NCBI RefSeq assembly: GCF_020536995.1
Contig: NW_026273350.1
Coordinates: 1 to 64,000 of the forward strand
DNA from: Dreissena polymorpha
Lineage: Eukaryota; Mollusca; Bivalvia; Myida; Dreissenidae
Direction: 5' to 3'
Length of the DNA stretch: 64,000 nt
Shown: positions 34,343-47,307 of the stretch, one piece after another
Position numbering within the stretch: position 1 is the stretch's first letter
How the letters are laid out: every line of letters starts with the position of its first letter
Translations under genes and position numbers: made by a program
Notes under the pieces: generated by a model
What the model was told of the DNA's origin: nothing
Databases searched by the model: none
The model's input: only the letters and a program-made list of their open reading frames with translations

Positions 34343-36290
34343 GTGTGGAAAACGGGGCTTAATGAACGTGTGTAAATTGATGTCCAGAATAGCAGTCCGC
34401 ACAGGCTAATGTATGACGGCACTTACCGCTGAGTCTTGAGTAGCAGTCCACACAGGCTAATAGAGGACGGCACTTACCACTGAGACTTGAGTAGCAGTCC
34501 GCACAGGCTAATGTAGGACGGCACATACCGCTGAGACTTGATTAGCAGTCCGCACAGGCTAATATAGGACGGCACTTACCGCTGAGTCTTGAGTAGCAGT
34601 CCACACAGGCTAATGTAGGACGGCACTTACCGCTGAGACTTGATTAGCAGTCCGTACAGGCTAATATAGGACGGCACTTACCGCTGAGACTTGATTAGCA
34701 GTCCGCACAGGCTAATGTAGGACGGCACTAACCGCTGAGTAGCAGTCCGCACATGCTTATGTAGGACGGCACTAACCGCTGAGTAGCAGTCCGCACAGGC
34801 TAATGTAGGACGGCACTTACCGCTGAGAAGCAGTCCGCACAGACTAATGTAAGACGGCACTTACCGCTGAGACGTGATTGCAGTCTGCGCAGGCTAATGT
34901 AGGACGGCACGTACCGCTGAGTAGCAGTCCGCACAGCTAATTTAGGACGGCACGTACCGCTGAGTAGTAGTCCGCACATGCTAATTTAGGACGGCACGTA
35001 CCGCTGAGTAGCAGTACGCACATGCTAATTTAGGACGGCACTTACCGCTGAGAAGCAGTCCGCACAGGCTAATGTAGGACGGCACGTACCGCTGAGTAGC
35101 AGTCCGCACATGCTAATTTAGGACGGCACTTACCGCTGAGTAGCAGTCCCGCACATGCTAATTTAGGACGGTTCTTACCACTGAGTAGCAGTCCGCACAT
35201 GCTAATGTAGGACGGCACGTACCGCTGAGTAGCAGTCCGCACAGGCTAATGTAGGAGAGCACGTACCGCTGAGTAGCAGTCCGCACATGCTAATTTAGGA
35301 CGGCACTTACCGCTGAGTAGCAGTCCGCACATGCTAATTTAGGACGGCACGTACCGCTGAGTAGCAGTCCGCACAGGCTAATGTAGGACGGCACTTACCG
35401 CTGAGTAGCAGTCCGCACAGGCTAATGTAGGACGGCACTTACCGCTGAGTAGCAGTCCGCACAGGCTAATGTAGGACGGCACTTACCGCTGAGTAGCAGT
35501 CCGCACAGGCTAACGTAGGATGGCACTTACCGCTAAGACTTGATAAGCAGTCCGCACAGGCTAACGTAGGATGGCACTTACCGCTGAGACTTGATCAGTC
35601 CGCACAGGCTAATGTAGGACGGCACTTACCGCTGAGACTAGATTGCAGTCCGCACAGGCTAATGTAGGACGGCATCTACCGCTGAGACTTGATAGCAGTC
35701 CGCACAGGCTAACGTAGGATGGCACTTACCGCTGAGACTTGATCAGTCCGCACAGGCCAATGTAGGACGGCACTTTCCGCTGAGACTTGATTAGCAGTCC
35801 GCACAGGCTAACGTAGGATGGCACTTACCGCTGAGACTTGATCAGTCCGCACAGGCTAATGTAGGACGGCACTTACCGCTGAGACTAGATTGCAGTCCGC
35901 ACAGGCTAATGTAGGACGGCACTTACCGCTGAGACTAGATTGCAGTCCGCGCAGGCTAATGTAGGACGGCACTTACCGCTGAGACTAGATTGCAGTCCGC
36001 ACAGGCTAATGTAGGACGGCACTTACCGCTGAGACTAGATTGCAGTCCGCACAGGCTAATATAGGACGGCACTTACCGCTGAGACTTGATTAGCAGTCCG
36101 CGCAGGCTAATATAGGACGGCATTTACCGCTGAGTAGCAGTCCGCACAGGCTAATGTAAGACGGTTTTTTCCGCTGATACTTGATGTTTGTTTAGAAGAG
36201 ACTTCCTTTAAATCGAACAATTCCATAGAAAAGGAAAGTGCCGTCCCTGATTAGCCTGTACATATGCATTAATCCCCTTTTTGCAATAGT
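34343..36290 (+). mobile_element. Family A MITE expanded by a 38-unit array
   Basis: The left arm GGAAAACGGGGCTTAATG (34347) and the right part TTTAGAAGAGACTTCC...GTGCCGTCCCTGATTAGCC (36192-36262) are family A sequence. The array fills the space between. With about 1.95 kb, this is the largest family A derivative in the window. Confidence 0.9.
34392..36175 (+). repeat. 43-51-bp tandem array, 38 units
   Basis: Units begin GCAGTCCGCACAGGCTAAT and continue GTAGGACGGCACTTACCGCTGAG. I counted 38 starts between 34392 and 36137. Two length classes alternate in blocks: about 44 bp (GAGTAGCAGTCC junction, mostly 34742-35496) and about 49-51 bp (GAGACTTGATTAGC or GAGACTAGATTGC junction, at both ends). 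A sub-block 35547-35842 shares ACGTAGGATGGC. The unit comes from the inner left arm of family A. Confidence 0.95.
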
Positions 36291-37386
36291 TTGGATCATA
36301 TTAATAGGTCATTTGCATTAAATAAATGAATTGCGCACAATTATATACTCATTATGATACTGGAGTTTCATTTCCCATATATATCTAATGGATGTTGCAT
36401 TATATTGAGAACCTACGTCTCATAGATTTAAAGCCATACAACATATTATTACTTTGATATATTCCATTTATGGTTTCAAAATTAATTGGCAATCCGGCAT
36501 TCTGCATTCAAAAGATATATGACCGATACAGGGAATCTAGATGAACAAATATTACTATCAAGAAACGTTTGAATAATAACATATAGTATGCAAGATTATA
36601 TAGTGCAGGAGTGCGTTTTAAAATCCATTTCTACAACAGCTAGACGATTTACATTCTCACATCTACCAGAAATTTTGCACTGAGTTTTAAGCTTTAGAAC
36701 GTGTGAACGGCATTATTAATATTACTTAAAGCAACATTAACAAATTAAATCGCAAAGTAACAGCTATGATTTGACATTTGGATTAACATTACCGTTTGAG
36801 TTTATGAGATTGACACATGGGAAAATGCTAATATTTAAAATCATCAGATTTAAAGTATTACAAACACTGACAAATAACAAATTCAGTTACAAGTCATGTA
36901 CATGACTCTTCAAAGCGTTAAAATAACGGACACATAACATTTTAAATGAGCTTTAACTGTTTAGTAATGAATCAAACACGCCTTCTCATTACGTTAAACG
37001 ATTGTTAACAAATCGTAAATATGTAATATATTATGACATTGTGAAGTATAATATTAGACGCAACTCAATTTTCAAAATAATGTTATATATCCGAGATGTT
37101 TTCGGATTTAAAATTAAAGCCTGAAACATTAGCCAAGAGTGCGACTGAGGTGTTTGACTATCAGGACGTAGCGGTTTTCGTCAGGGTCTAAACGAAACAG
37201 AGACTTCAGCGATATTCCCGGGGATCCGATTTCTAATGTCCAAATGGATTCCACAGGGATTCACTTGTCATTTCCAACTGATTGTATTTGCGCTGAATTT
37301 AGCTGCTGACCACTACGTTGTGATCGTTTTTTATTTGCAGAGTCGCTTCCCGTATCAATGGCGGTGTAGACGTTTAGGATCCGATT
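36291..37386. other. Featureless interval
   Basis: No supported gene or repeat was seen. Confidence 0.4.
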
Positions 37387-37992
37387 GAGCCTCGTTCTGG
37401 GAAAACTGGATTGTATACATGTACATAAAGTGGCGTCCCAGATTAGCGTTAGCAGTCCGAATTTGGTAAACAGAAGGTTTTATACATGTACGTTAAGTGT
37501 CGTCCCATATTAGCGTTGGAATTCCGCAAAGGGTAAACAGAAAGTTGTATACATGTACGTAAAGTGTCGTACCAGATTAGTGTTAGCAGTCCGCATTGGG
37601 TAAACAGACGGTGTTACACATGTACGTTAAGTGTCGTACCAGATTAGCGTTAGCAGTTCGCATAGGTCTAACAAAAGGTTTTATACATGTATGTAAAGAG
37701 CCCGCAAAGGGTAAACAGAAGATTTTATACATGTACGTAAAGTGTCGTACCAGATTAGCGTAAGCAGTTCGCTTATGGTAAAAATAAGGTTTTTATGCGT
37801 GACGTAAAGTGTCGTCCCAGATTAGCGTAAGCAGTCCGCGTAGGGTAAACAGAAACGCCACTTTCCGCCTAAGTTGGATTCTTCTTTAAAGGAGACTTCC
37901 CTCAAACTAAATATTTCATAAAAACGAAAAGTGTCGTCCCTAATTATTAGGCTATTCGGACATGCCTTAGCCCCGTTTCACCGAACGCGGCA
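37387..37992 (+). mobile_element. Family A MITE expanded by a 66-bp array
   Basis: GAGCCTCGTTCTGGGAAAAC opens the element, and CGCCACTTTCCGCCTAAG...GCCCCGTTTCACCGAACGCGG closes it. Between 37416 and 37855, about seven units, mostly 66-68 bp (one of 45 bp), repeat TACATGTACGTAAAGTGTCG and CAGATTAGCGTTAGCAGTCC, that is, the outer and middle left arm. Confidence 0.9.
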
Positions 37993-39059
37993 CAAGTGAA
38001 TACAAATATGTGGTCCGTGCAAGCAGTCAATTGTACACGTTGAATCATTTCAACGATTTGTGTTCTACTCCAAAGTAATGGTAACATTGCTGCAATCATA
38101 AAGAAAAACAACTATAATCAATTCAGGGCCACTTCGCGTTCAATTTACCGTTGGTTTTCTATCAACAAATAACTCGTATCGCTTTATCTCAACATCATGC
38201 AAACTTCGATTGTGTTTTCATGTAAACTGTTTAACAGTTTATCAGTTTATTTAAGTCTCATCCACAATACATTATAACAATTATAACAATAAATGATTTC
38301 ATAGCATGTATGAATGTAATGTAAATGATCTATGTGCATCAACCAAATAAATGCTCTTCCAAGTGGTGGGGGAACTATTGAGACGGCACTAATACACAGC
38401 CTGACTCCTACAAACATATACGTGTTCGTATAAATCGTAGGTAAATTTAAGGTAAATTTAACTAGTTCTATCAAAACATCTTTGGGACTAATAATCTTTG
38501 GGAATATCGAATACCTATCTCACTAAGAATATGATTTCATAATGAAAATTCCCTGCACACAACTTTTAATTTTTGACACAATATACACATTCAAAACATA
38601 CAATAAGATAATTGATGAAAATAAATATGCGAGCAATACTTTTTACTCACGAATTAGGTAGTCATAAAGACAGCCCTTTTTGCCCGTACTTTGTTGTTTA
38701 TGCATTACTCGTATCCTAGCAGTTCACACGGTGTCAACAACTCTGGCCTAAACATAGGTATAGAGCACTAATGCGCTTTTTCGGCACAGCTGTTTGCCCA
38801 GCTTTTCACATTAAATGACTTTTACATAACGCCAGCAGACACGCATATATATTTTCGAATATTTCATAGGCTGATTCGAGATAAAACCCCTGAACTTTTG
38901 CTACATTACTATGTCTGTGCTCAGCGCAAAGGATGTATCCCTGTTCAGTGTAAGGAATTCCGGACTTCTGTATGTTCAAACGACACAAATTGTGGCCCAG
39001 TTACGCGTTAACATCTATCTCCAAGAATTTCAGTGTCAGTACTCGTTCACTAAATCGTC
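37993..39059. other. Featureless interval
   Basis: No supported gene or repeat was seen; short minus-strand ORFs at 38247-38474 and 38806-38988 carry no recognisable motif. Confidence 0.4.
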
Positions 39060-39347
39060 CGGTGAATATATAATTGACTATCGTTAAACACAGTTTTGCT
39101 TTCAAGATGAGAAAGCATACATTACCGAAATAGTAAAGTGTCACGATAAGAGAAAAATCGTTTAATTATCCAACCACAACATTTGCCGTACTTGGTCAGC
39201 ACGTGTGGAAATTGTTCCTGAACGCCTGGATAGGCCGCCATTATTTATTAAGTTTGCTATTTTGAATTCAATTTTGTATCGAAAAGCATTGTGCTAAAAT
39301 GTGCCATTTCCAATTCGCAATGAGATTTTTAAGGACCCTCGTCATGC

Positions 39348-39705
39348 AAAAATGGATCTTTATTTCGTATGCGCCAATCCTATATATAGCCCATTGAGTG
39401 AATTTATAGCCAATAGCATCGCCTCTGACCAGACTGCGAAAAACGCACATGTTGGGTTTAACCCTTTGCATGCTGGGAAATTTGTCGTCTGCTAAAATGT
39501 CGTCTGCTGAATTTCTAAAATTAGCCTTTTCTTAGATTTTTTTCCAAAGAATACTATCAGAATAGCAAACAGTTTGGATCCAGATGAGACGCCACGTTCT
39601 GTGGCGTCTCATCTGGATCCAAACTGTTTGCAAAGGCCTTCAAAATTCGGTTCCAGCACGGAAAGAGTTAAGATACCCTGAACGAAACGCATAAGACCCA
39701 TTTTT
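39348..39705 (+). mobile_element. Family G MITE copy 2, carrying a family C insertion
   Basis: The left end AAAAATGGATCTTTATTTCG and the right end AACGCATAAGACCCATTTTT match the inverted ends of the 17732-17887 copy. It sits at the same site within the dispersed segment, so the G insertion predates the split of the two segments. Confidence 0.55.
39462..39667. mobile_element. Family C MITE, 206 bp, TTAA-flanked and palindromic
   Basis: TTAA stands on both sides (39458-39461 and 39668-39671). The ends are CCCTTTGCATGCTGG and CCAGCACGGAAAGAG, which are inverted repeats. The centre is a near-perfect palindrome around CGCCACGTTCTGTGGCG (arms AACAGTTTGGATCCAGATGA and its complement, about 39570-39631). 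The TTAA target site suggests piggyBac-type mobilisation. Confidence 0.85.
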
Positions 39706-39905
39706 GCATGACGCGGCTATTCAAGTGTGGTTTAAATGTGTCAAAGAAAACTGCGTTTAAATAAAATATTAACATACGATTTATATTTTGATAGTGAAGA
39801 AATATACTCATAATAAGGCATGTGAGGACACATATGATGTGCGCTCCCGTAGTATAATTTTATCTACTGACACTAATGTGTGGTTTGACAATGATATCAC
39901 ACATT

Positions 39906-42041
39906 TCATGCGACAATTATGCGTCTTTCAAGTGAAAAAAAAAGTATGGTAATATACATATGCATGCATTTTAGTGTTCTTTAGTGTAATTTTGTAATAA
40001 TATTTTGGTTGCTTGTTAGATAAGAAGTAGTGCAACAACAACAGTAATATTGTTCACATGTGAATACGCATTTAAGAGTACGTTTGTAGTCGTGCTCAGA
40101 AGGACTTCATGTCATCGATCACGCCTCACTAACTTTTTCTAGCAAATTATTTTAAAACAGATGCGACTACGTCTCTCATGTTCGCTCTAGCCTGTTACGA
40201 AACATTTATGCCGGTTTGTACTTTGTAGCCATATACTTACAGTTACTGGTCACGCGATTTTCCAATATTTTGCTATCAAAGGGTCAGCATTCTTTTCACA
40301 AAACATTGTTTTCGATTGTTTAGAGATTAAGAAATTCTTATGGCGTATAATGTACATCTCTTTTTGACCAACGTAAATACAGTGATTCGTATTGTTTAAC
40401 CATTTAACGACCTTGGACTAAAATATAATTTAACTTATTAAAACAACATAATAAATACATGTTTGATATAAGTTTGTATTCTGTTGAATACATATGTGTG
40501 CCATTTCATCACTTCAGCAATTATACTTTACATTTGAACAGAATGACAGACAAGACCAAATCACTATAATCCCCTGACTTGGAAGATATGACATGTAAAT
40601 ATGTTTGATACGAAAAATAAAATTTCATATAAATGTGTATTAGATGTTAGCTTTAAGAACGAAAACAAATTTTCAGAACGAACACATGTTTCTCCCATTC
40701 ATTTAGCCTGATGTCAGATAGTGGTCAACATTTGTCTTAAATAATTCTTAAGTGCCACATTGAATCAAGTACATAAAAAAATCGCATATTTTATAAAACG
40801 TTCTGCCTGACATACTTAACCTACTCTCAATAGGAGTGGGCTTTGTCTACTGAAAATAACAATCATGGCGTGAAATGTACGTGTACAGATTAATGTGTAA
40901 GTTTTTAAGTTTGTCATTCCCATGAATTAGTGACTTGTTCCTATGATTAAGTACGTCATTGAATTGACTTACTTTCTCATTCCCACAGGTAAGCTTTTTC
41001 ATTCTCATTACAAAGTTATCTCGTTCCCACTACCTTATTACTCGTGAGAACAACATGACAAGTCTTTGGAACGACATACATAATATCTGCATGAAGAACA
41101 ATCCCCAAGTGAAGATCTGTCAGAATAGTTATTAAGGTTCTGAAAGGTATCCGAGTCTGACCAATGTATGACGGACCAAATTACAATATGCCATCGTAAA
41201 AAGGGAAATTTATATAGAAGTGAGGAAACAATTAACATACATTTTTTTATTTGCTATAACAACATTTTTTCACAGTACAACAATATTCCTGCTCTATGCA
41301 TGGCTATATACATTAAATGGAGTGAAACAACAAGAAATGGATCAGCAAATCACATACATTAACATGATTATATCACTAAAAATACCAAAACTATACTATA
41401 TTATATGACAAGTGCTATGTCTAAAAAAACAACAACAACAATAAATATGCACCAAACTACAGAAATGATTCAATTCAATAACACAAACATTATAACCGTG
41501 CACAGGCAATTATTAATCCCTGATTAAGTCCTGATCATTAGTGATACACAAATCAATGGTTAACAGACCTGGTGGTACGTTGCATAAAGTTTTCTTTATT
41601 TAACAAGTTTATCTTTTGCAAAATTTTAATTTGGAATAATCGAAAAAATTAAGACATGATTTTGAACCTTAAATCTACTTTTACCAATATAGTTTATTGC
41701 TTATAAGTAGGTTTTTATATATTATAGAAACAATTTTATTATAGCTAAATATACATACAAATAAACAAAATATATTTTTGTTGGAAATAAAAAATTGAAA
41801 GCAAAAATTTGAAATATTACAAATTTTGTCTAATAAAAAGCTGTGTATAATTGTTCAACAACAAAGCAGAAATGTTTAATGCAAAGCAATTAACAGCTAT
41901 AATTCAAAATTAGACACCTTAACAAGCAACAACAATTCAATAAATAAAAATTAATATATTAACACATATTGCTTTTGTGTTAAAATAAACAATGTGATAT
42001 TGTATGAGAATATGCACTAACAAGAGACAAAATTGTCACAA
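39906..42041. other. Non-coding interval with a weak degenerate repeat
   Basis: Around 40905-41045 the words TTGTCATTCCCA, GTGACTTGTTCC, CTCATTCCCAC and TCGTTCCCAC recur loosely, perhaps a decayed minisatellite. Nothing else is supported. Confidence 0.35.
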
Positions 42042-42709
42042 AACCAGGTTTTCATTGTGAAAAAAAAATCTGATAAAGGGAGAAAACTCAAACTGAACTT
42101 TTGAAATGACCAAAAAAATTAACCCCCTTTGTAATTTTTTTTTTTAAATCTATTTTTAGTCGTGGCGACCTTGACATTGGAGATATTGACGTGATTCTTT
42201 CGTGGGACACACCGTCCCATGATGGTGAACAAATGTGCCAAATGATTTTAAAATCTCACAATGAATGACATAGTTATGGCCAGGACAAGCTCATTTATGG
42301 CCATTTTTGACCTTTGAACTCAAAGTGTGACCTTGACCTTGGAGATATCGACGTAATTATTTCGCGCGACACACCGTCCAATGATGGTGAACAAATGTGC
42401 CAAATGATTTTAAAATCTGACGATGAACGACATAGTTATGGCTCGGACAAGCTCATTTATGGCCATTTTTGACCTTTGAACTCAAAGTGTGACCTTGACC
42501 TCGGAGATATCGACGTAATTATTTCGCGCGACACACCGTCCAATGATGGTGAACAAATGTGCCAAATGATTTTAAAATCTGACAATGAACGACATAGTTA
42601 TGGCCCGGACAAGCTTATTCCGCCAGCCCGCCAGCCAGCCAGCCAGCCCGCCAGCCCGCCCGCATTCGCCAATCGAATAACCAGTTTTTTTCCTTCGGAA
42701 AACCTGGTT
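42042..42709 (+). repeat. Dispersed repeat family E, three 162-bp units
   Basis: It has the same 12-bp inverted ends as the 848-1365 copy (AACCAGGTTTTC at 42042-42053, complement at 42698-42709). The GGAGAT motif recurs at 42179, 42341 and 42503, exactly 162 bp apart. It therefore has one unit more than the first copy. The GC-rich CCAGCCCGCCAGCC tract precedes the right end, as in copy 1. Confidence 0.8.
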
Positions 42710-45700
42710 AATAATAGTCAGAATACCAAACTTTTAGCACTGTAAGGCCAATTTTTGCAATTAAAATCTGATGACCTTAAATCGATGCCATACTGGTGAA
42801 TTTGGTATAACGCATAGAAATAAACAATTATGCAAACCATATTTCTTTAGTGATTATTGAATTAATGTAATATATAGTTTATAGTGTGGAATAATTATCA
42901 AGAAATATCTTTAAAAAAGATATACGGCGTTGATTGTGGTTGCAGTTAATGAAAGGTAAAGACTTCAATGAATAAGATCAAAGATAGCGAATGTCTTTTT
43001 CTGTGCAGTTCTTAGCTGCAGCAACCGCAGTACGGGATGATACGCGGAGTTTTCGCGGCTTATTTTACATTATTACATATTTCTGGTCATAAACTTATAG
43101 ATACAAAACAGAAAACCAAAAGAAGAATGGAAGTGAAATTAAAACATACGAGTCAATCGGCCACACGCGAAGTATCCGTACATATTTTAAATATTTATTC
43201 GCGCGTTCTTCGAACAAAACTGTTTTAGTGGTTTGTCTGGGGTTGCTATTTGATTCGATTATTAACAGTATTGAGAATCATTGCGCTCATGCTTAATGCA
43301 TTAGTCAATATGATGGCATAATTCTTGTTAAATAAATTAAAAATAATATTTATCATGGTATTATTGTAAAACACATTAAGAATCTATTATTGACATACCA
43401 TATGATATCGCTGGATATCTTCATTTAACATCTGTCTGGTCTAAAGAAAATTCCAGTTCACCTAGTTCACGCTATAGCGTCTTTATTATGTAACGATTAT
43501 TTTCCTGGCCGCGAACTCTGATCAGCACATAGGGTAGAGACGCAGCGATGACCTGTATGTAAACTCTGACATTCACACACATTGGCCGCAAATTGACCCG
43601 ATATACCTCGCGAGTTGAAATGCAATGCATTAAAGTGAGTCTTCCCTTCCACTGCTCTCTATACTTTAACATGTTAACATGTTGACAGGAATATGGAAGT
43701 TAGTACAAAATATGAGAACATAGCCTTTAAGTGCAAAAGTTCTCGCGCTGAAAATCTTCTGAAAATAAAAGGTGGACGCACAAACTGTATTGATGTCGAG
43801 ATTGAGTGTAAAACTGTTCTATCTATTAAACCTTTTTCATTAGATATAAAATTGTTTCATGCTGAACACGCAGTAAAACAGTGTTACAAAGACGCGGACA
43901 TGTTTCCAATGTTCTGGTCGTATTCTCAAATCAGCCAATGCAGTCAATGAAGTGTATTCATCTGTACTTGGCTGCGGGAAGTTTTATTTGAATTCTATTG
44001 GACGCTAACAAAGGTCAGGCTAAGGTGAAAAGCTGGCGTATGCAGCTAACACCGAAAAAAAAAAAGATTCAATGTTCTTGTTACGTTGAGAGGTAAAATT
44101 ATACTCTAACAAGGGAGACGACTTTTATTTAGTATATCACAGTTGCTCTCCCTTGATTCATTCTTCACTGTTTTTCAAATTTCCAGATAGTAGTTGCTTA
44201 ATTATATTAACTGAAAAGCTTGACATAAAACAAGGTGTTTCTAATGCTTAAAGTATATTATTATGTTAATAATCTGATATTCTGCATGTCTTAATTTACT
44301 ATACAGGTTAATGTGCACATTCATCCAAAGTTATTCTTTTTCTCTATTGCCTGATATGTAAATGATGTTTAATATGAAACAATTGTGTACAAATGAATTC
44401 AAACAGTGAATGTATCTGTTTGAAATGGCAACATTTTATGAATAATGTACAAACAAAAACATTAGCTTTGCAGTTGATCTATTTACAAATGACAAAATAA
44501 ACGTATATACAGTGACACATAAATCTGTGTTACGTTATTCACTTATTACATTAGAAAAGCTGGTCGCAAATGTGTACATACAAATATTTAAAGCATAATG
44601 AACTTTTAATGCTAGAATGCAAATGTCAACACAAATGATTAGCCTGTCAGTATATGATACAACAAGAACAATCTACAACCAATGTCCATATCTAGGATCA
44701 TTATTCATGAAAATACTCACTTTGGAACAAAATTACTTGTGGAGGAATTACTATCATATTTTCAACAATGAAAGCATACTTTTTTAATGATTAAACAAAC
44801 TCCATTACAATTAAGATGCACTTCTAAATTCCACTTTATTTAAATAGTTTTTCCATTAATGTGTGCATTAATTTTAGCAATATTATGCATGTACATTCAC
44901 ACAATTTTTATAACGCGCTTAACTATTGTTAATATTAAACAAAGTATCTGTTGTCAATAAATAAATTTATAATTAACAGAAGGTTAATATAGTTTGAATA
45001 AATCAAATTATTATTTGATATTTTACTATTACATCACTACATGAAATTCTTGACAAAATACTGCCTCAAAAGAGCAAACTGATGAGAAATGTACACAGAC
45101 AGAATGACAGACATATCAAAATAGAAGCATCACAATTATGAACCGTTCTGATAAATTATTTCACCTAGCACATATTGCCATTTTATAGGTAAAAACTAAA
45201 AATAAGCATGTCTTGTTTATACAATAAATAAGTTAAATATTGTCAGGTGTTTTCCTGCCTTCCCAATATTTCAAGATGAGGAATTCCATCGTAAATGCTC
45301 AGGACTGCAAGTCTTTTAAGAAGCCAACTCAGGCACTTATTGACTATCATGCTTAAATTGTATGAATAAATGATCTTCAAAGGCACGCATGGCGTCAATT
45401 CAATGACAAGTGCTGTACCAGGTTATCTTTTTGATTGGCCGGTTTAATAACATCGATTGGGATCTGAAATAAAGACAGGTATGTTAATGTTAATTTCAGT
45501 TCATTTTTCTGATTGTGTTACTTAGGAAAGCAATGAAAAAGAACAAAACTGACATATGGTGCTAAAGCTTCTTTGATTTGAATATATAGATAAGTGGTCC
45601 GAGATATATTTCTTAATTATTAAATATTTACTGCAAAATAATATGAACATGTAATGAAAAAAGTTAGTTTTTTATCTCTAATTCCACTAATGCAAAAGGA

Positions 45701-45942
45701 AGCTGATATACAATACGCAACAGTACACGTCCACATGATGATTAACATGTTTGGAGAGTTGCATAACAAAATAAGAAATATGTTTTGAGGTTATATTTGC
45801 CACACAACCTGACATGCGGACAAACGTTTAGACGGACTAGTGTTCCCTTAAACTGTCTCTGAAGGTAGGTATTTACAAAAAGCCTACGCACGTCTCACAA
45901 ACTCACAAAGGTTCTATGTGCAGGATGTTCACAGGCAGCAGG
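42710..45942. other. Mostly featureless AT-rich interval
   Basis: An 85-codon ORF at 43693-43950 (MEVSTKYENIAFKCKSSRA) has no recognisable motif and I cannot support it as a gene. A stem AAGGGAGACGAC / TCTCCCTT lies at about 44110-44155. If the exons further right form a gene, its 3' untranslated region would occupy the right end of this interval. Confidence 0.35.
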
Positions 45943-46051
45943 TCAGATAACATGGAGAGGAGAGAATCTCAATACATCGACAGCTGCTGGCTTGAAAGCT
46001 GTGACTGTAACTGCATCCAGAAGAAACTTAACGCCTTGATATTCGAGTTGT
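45943..46051 (-). CDS. Candidate terminal coding exon, unknown protein
   Basis: On the minus strand a good acceptor (CTACTTTTTCCAG) is followed at 46051 by an open frame reading QLEYQGVKFLLDAVTVTAFK and then PAAVDVLRFSPLHVI, ending in TGA (45943-45945). The exon starts with one base that completes a codon, and the exon at 47308-47426 ends with two spare bases, so the two join in phase. I do not recognise the family. The frame looks like real protein (mixed hydrophobic and charged, not repeat-derived). It could be the C-terminus of a host gene transcribed leftward. Confidence 0.45.
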
Positions 46052-46496
46052 CTGGAAAAAGTAGATTGTGTGTCAAACTTGACAGATAATTGAGAAAATA
46101 TGTCAAGCATTTTTTTGCATTATAGAAATTGTCTTTGTCAACCATAAGCTTCCATATTGCTTAGCCAACATAAACAGATTTGAACAGAACTAATTTTGTG
46201 GCAACAACGTTTCAGAGATGGAAAGCTTCTGAAAATAATATAGACATGCAATGCAATCATTTTAAACCAACAGAGAATATGTGTTGAGTCAATTTCAGAA
46301 TATTATTAAACTTTATTTCACAGGTGATTATAGAGAAACAAATATGTTCACCAGGTGCATAGCAATGGGGGAAAGGGACTTTCTCTTAATCCCCAAGTGT
46401 AATAAATATTCTTATATTTCATCACTTTACATTGGCAATACTTAAAAATACATGAAAATAGCTCAGATATCATGTCTTTGCGTAATACTCTATTAA

Positions 46497-46745
46497 TGTG
46501 GGACCTTAGTCAAGTGGTGGGATGCTGGTCTAGGAATCGAAAGGTTCCAAGGTAGAATTCTGCTCAGACCACAGAACTGTGCATATCAAACAATTAATCC
46601 CATTCTTGTTCTATTGGGTACCTGTGAGGGAAATAAGCAAATCTGCTGTGGTTGCATACTGTGCAGAATGTAAACAGACGACTTATATCCCAGTGATCTG
46701 CTGCCACAGTGTACGTTTTGCAATGGTTAGGGGACTTACCTATTG
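46497..46745 (+). mobile_element. Probable tRNA-derived SINE
   Basis: The head GACCTTAGTCAAGTGGTGGG resembles a pol III A-box region. CTGGTCTAGGAATCGAAAGG resembles an anticodon arm, and the following CCAAGGTAGAATTCTGCTCA a decayed B box region. CAGACCACAGAACTG then begins an unrelated body. This layout matches tRNA-derived SINEs of invertebrates. The tail and target duplication are not clear. Confidence 0.5.
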
Positions 46746-47307
46746 AGATGTAGTGGCTGAGTTGGAGTTGTTAGAATATTTCTCTGTGAACAGCTCATTG
46801 CGCATCACTGATATATGTCCCTGTAAACCAAATAATCAATGCATTCTGAAATAGCATCAGTTATATTGGAGGTCAATCAATGTTGTTTGATTACATAATA
46901 TAAGAAATACATTATGTTTGAAGGCTCTTGATACAAATGAGGTATACAATTAACACTTCACACACACACAGCCTACTATATACTGTTCACTTGATACAAT
47001 CATTTGTCATCCATATCTAACCAATCTGCATTAAGTTACGTGTAACTCCAAAAGAGTTGGACGGGCATAAGGAAGAATGGAAGGACAGAGAGAATTCTAC
47101 AATTCTATACGACCTCCCCCCTGCACCCTTTCAAGGCAATACAAAATGGCAACTATTATGAATATTTACAATTACGTAATGAATTAAGTTTAAGTTAGCA
47201 GCAAGGATAGAGTATTACCCATGTATAACACGCACACACTATTGAAATAAAATTATGAGTAGTAACACACTGAACATTATACACAGTAAATTACAGGACC
47301 AATGTAC

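Larger units (their letters stand above)
39060..39905 (+). repeat. Diverged dispersed segment, copy 2, with nested MITEs
   Basis: It aligns in order with 17430-18080 (AATTGACTATCGT, AGCATTGTGCTAA, GCATGACGCG, AAAGAAAACTGCG, TGTGAGGACAC near the right end). The extra length is explained by the larger family G copy and the family C element inside it. Confidence 0.6.

Noticed and set aside
34392-36175. CRISPR-like regular array
   Set aside because: The entire unit is repeated, with no unique spacers; the genome is animal, and the unit derives from a MITE.
43693-43950. An 85-codon ORF beginning MEVSTKYENIAF
   Set aside because: The composition is not absurd, but there is no recognisable motif, splice context or homologous copy in the window.
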